Assembly (NCBI RefSeq): GCF_001633105.1
Contig: NZ_LUKZ01000013.1
Coordinates: forward strand, 175,512-213,580
Reading direction: 5' to 3'
DNA length: 38,069 nucleotides
From: Acidovorax sp. GW101-3H11
Lineage (GTDB): Bacteria; Pseudomonadota; Gammaproteobacteria; Burkholderiales; Burkholderiaceae_C
The notes below the pieces were generated by a model. It did not search any database, was not told the DNA's origin, and saw nothing but the letters and a program-made list of their open reading frames with translations. Positions 37,921 to 38,069 of this stretch are shown here, piece by piece (position 1 is the stretch's first letter; each line of letters opens with the position of its first letter). The position numbers were made by a program, and so were the translations under genes.

Positions 37921-38069
37921 GGCTCTCTTCCGTTTCGGGTGGAACACTACAGTACAAATAAACCCATTGACACCCCCCGAACAGGAGCCCTCCCCATGCA
38001 AGAAGCGTTGTTCTGCCAGGCATTGGGGCTGGCCGCGCCCTGGGCTGTGGAGCGTGTTGCACTGGACGT
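37921..38069 (+). mobile_element. ISL3-family insertion sequence, left end (right side beyond window)
   Basis: The proposed left terminus is GGCTCTCTTCCGTTTCGG at 37921, in the style of ISL3-family ends (GGCTCTTC/GGGTCTTC). It is followed 75 bp later by the start of an ISL3-type transposase. ISL3 elements usually duplicate 8 bp on insertion; the bases next to the end, TCAAAAAT (37913-37920), would be one copy. The right end and second duplication lie outside the window, so the exact boundary is inferred. Confidence 0.65.
37996..38069 (+). CDS. ISL3-family transposase, N-terminal fragment
   Basis: Only the first 24 codons are inside the window, from ATG at 37996 with GGAG upstream. The peptide MQEALFCQALGLAAPWAVER has the LGL-x-APW pattern found at the start of ISL3-family transposases. 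It is cut by the window edge, not by a visible mutation, so intactness cannot be judged. Confidence 0.75.
   Translation, partial: MQEALFCQALGLAAPWAVERVALD

Overview
The window reads as the chromosome of a high-GC betaproteobacterium of the order Burkholderiales, most likely family Comamonadaceae (Acidovorax-like). The basis is protein style (Ssb, UvrA, Pgk, SecDF, and a Bug-type binding protein), the GC-rich codon use, and a dispersed intergenic repeat of about 65 bp (five copies here) of a type I associate with that family. No rRNA, tRNA or CRISPR array was seen. Most of the window is ordinary core and accessory chromosome. No obvious defence island, prophage or biosynthetic cluster is present. 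The unusual signals are regulatory sites and repeats.

Layout. 1-4009 (minus): a truncated Bax-inhibitor-1/YccA membrane protein, a two-helix membrane protein, ssb with a perfect terminator, an MFS transporter and a small proline-rich exported protein. 4141-8346: an AraC-type regulator divergent from uvrA. 8414-11756: a secreted-type esterase divergent from an OmpR-type response regulator/histidine kinase pair, with a 10-bp-phased four-half-site operator between them. 11799-16137: an AcoR-like sigma-54 activator divergent from an AcoD/ExaC-type aldehyde dehydrogenase and a DUF779 protein; the gap holds candidate activator sites, a -24/-12-like element and a leader hairpin. 16398-19075: a chemoreceptor divergent from a hotdog thioesterase, with an FNR-like palindrome between. 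19191-22218 (minus): LysR regulator, Bug binding protein and aspartoacylase-like hydrolase, with a candidate LysR box. 22269-25918 (minus): pyrF, a FlgO-like lipoprotein with an overlapping partner lipoprotein, and pgk.

26097-29299 (minus) is a tightly packed string, def - BamE-like lipoprotein - fmt - azlC - azlD, with start/stop overlaps at three of its four junctions. The fmt gene carries an in-frame copy of the dispersed repeat. 29499-31973 (plus) is a LysM protein followed by dprA. 32038-37726 (minus) is yajC-secD-secF-DUF1631. The window ends inside an ISL3-family insertion sequence that starts 195 bp upstream of yajC.

The most distinctive observations are (i) the five same-orientation copies of the repeat, which sit at or across gene 3' ends and supply the last codons and/or stop of at least three proteins, with one copy absorbed into the middle of fmt; (ii) the regulatory architecture of the aldehyde dehydrogenase/DUF779 locus; and (iii) the phased operator between the esterase and the two-component system. 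Functional statements rest on recognised families and motifs read by eye; no database search was run.
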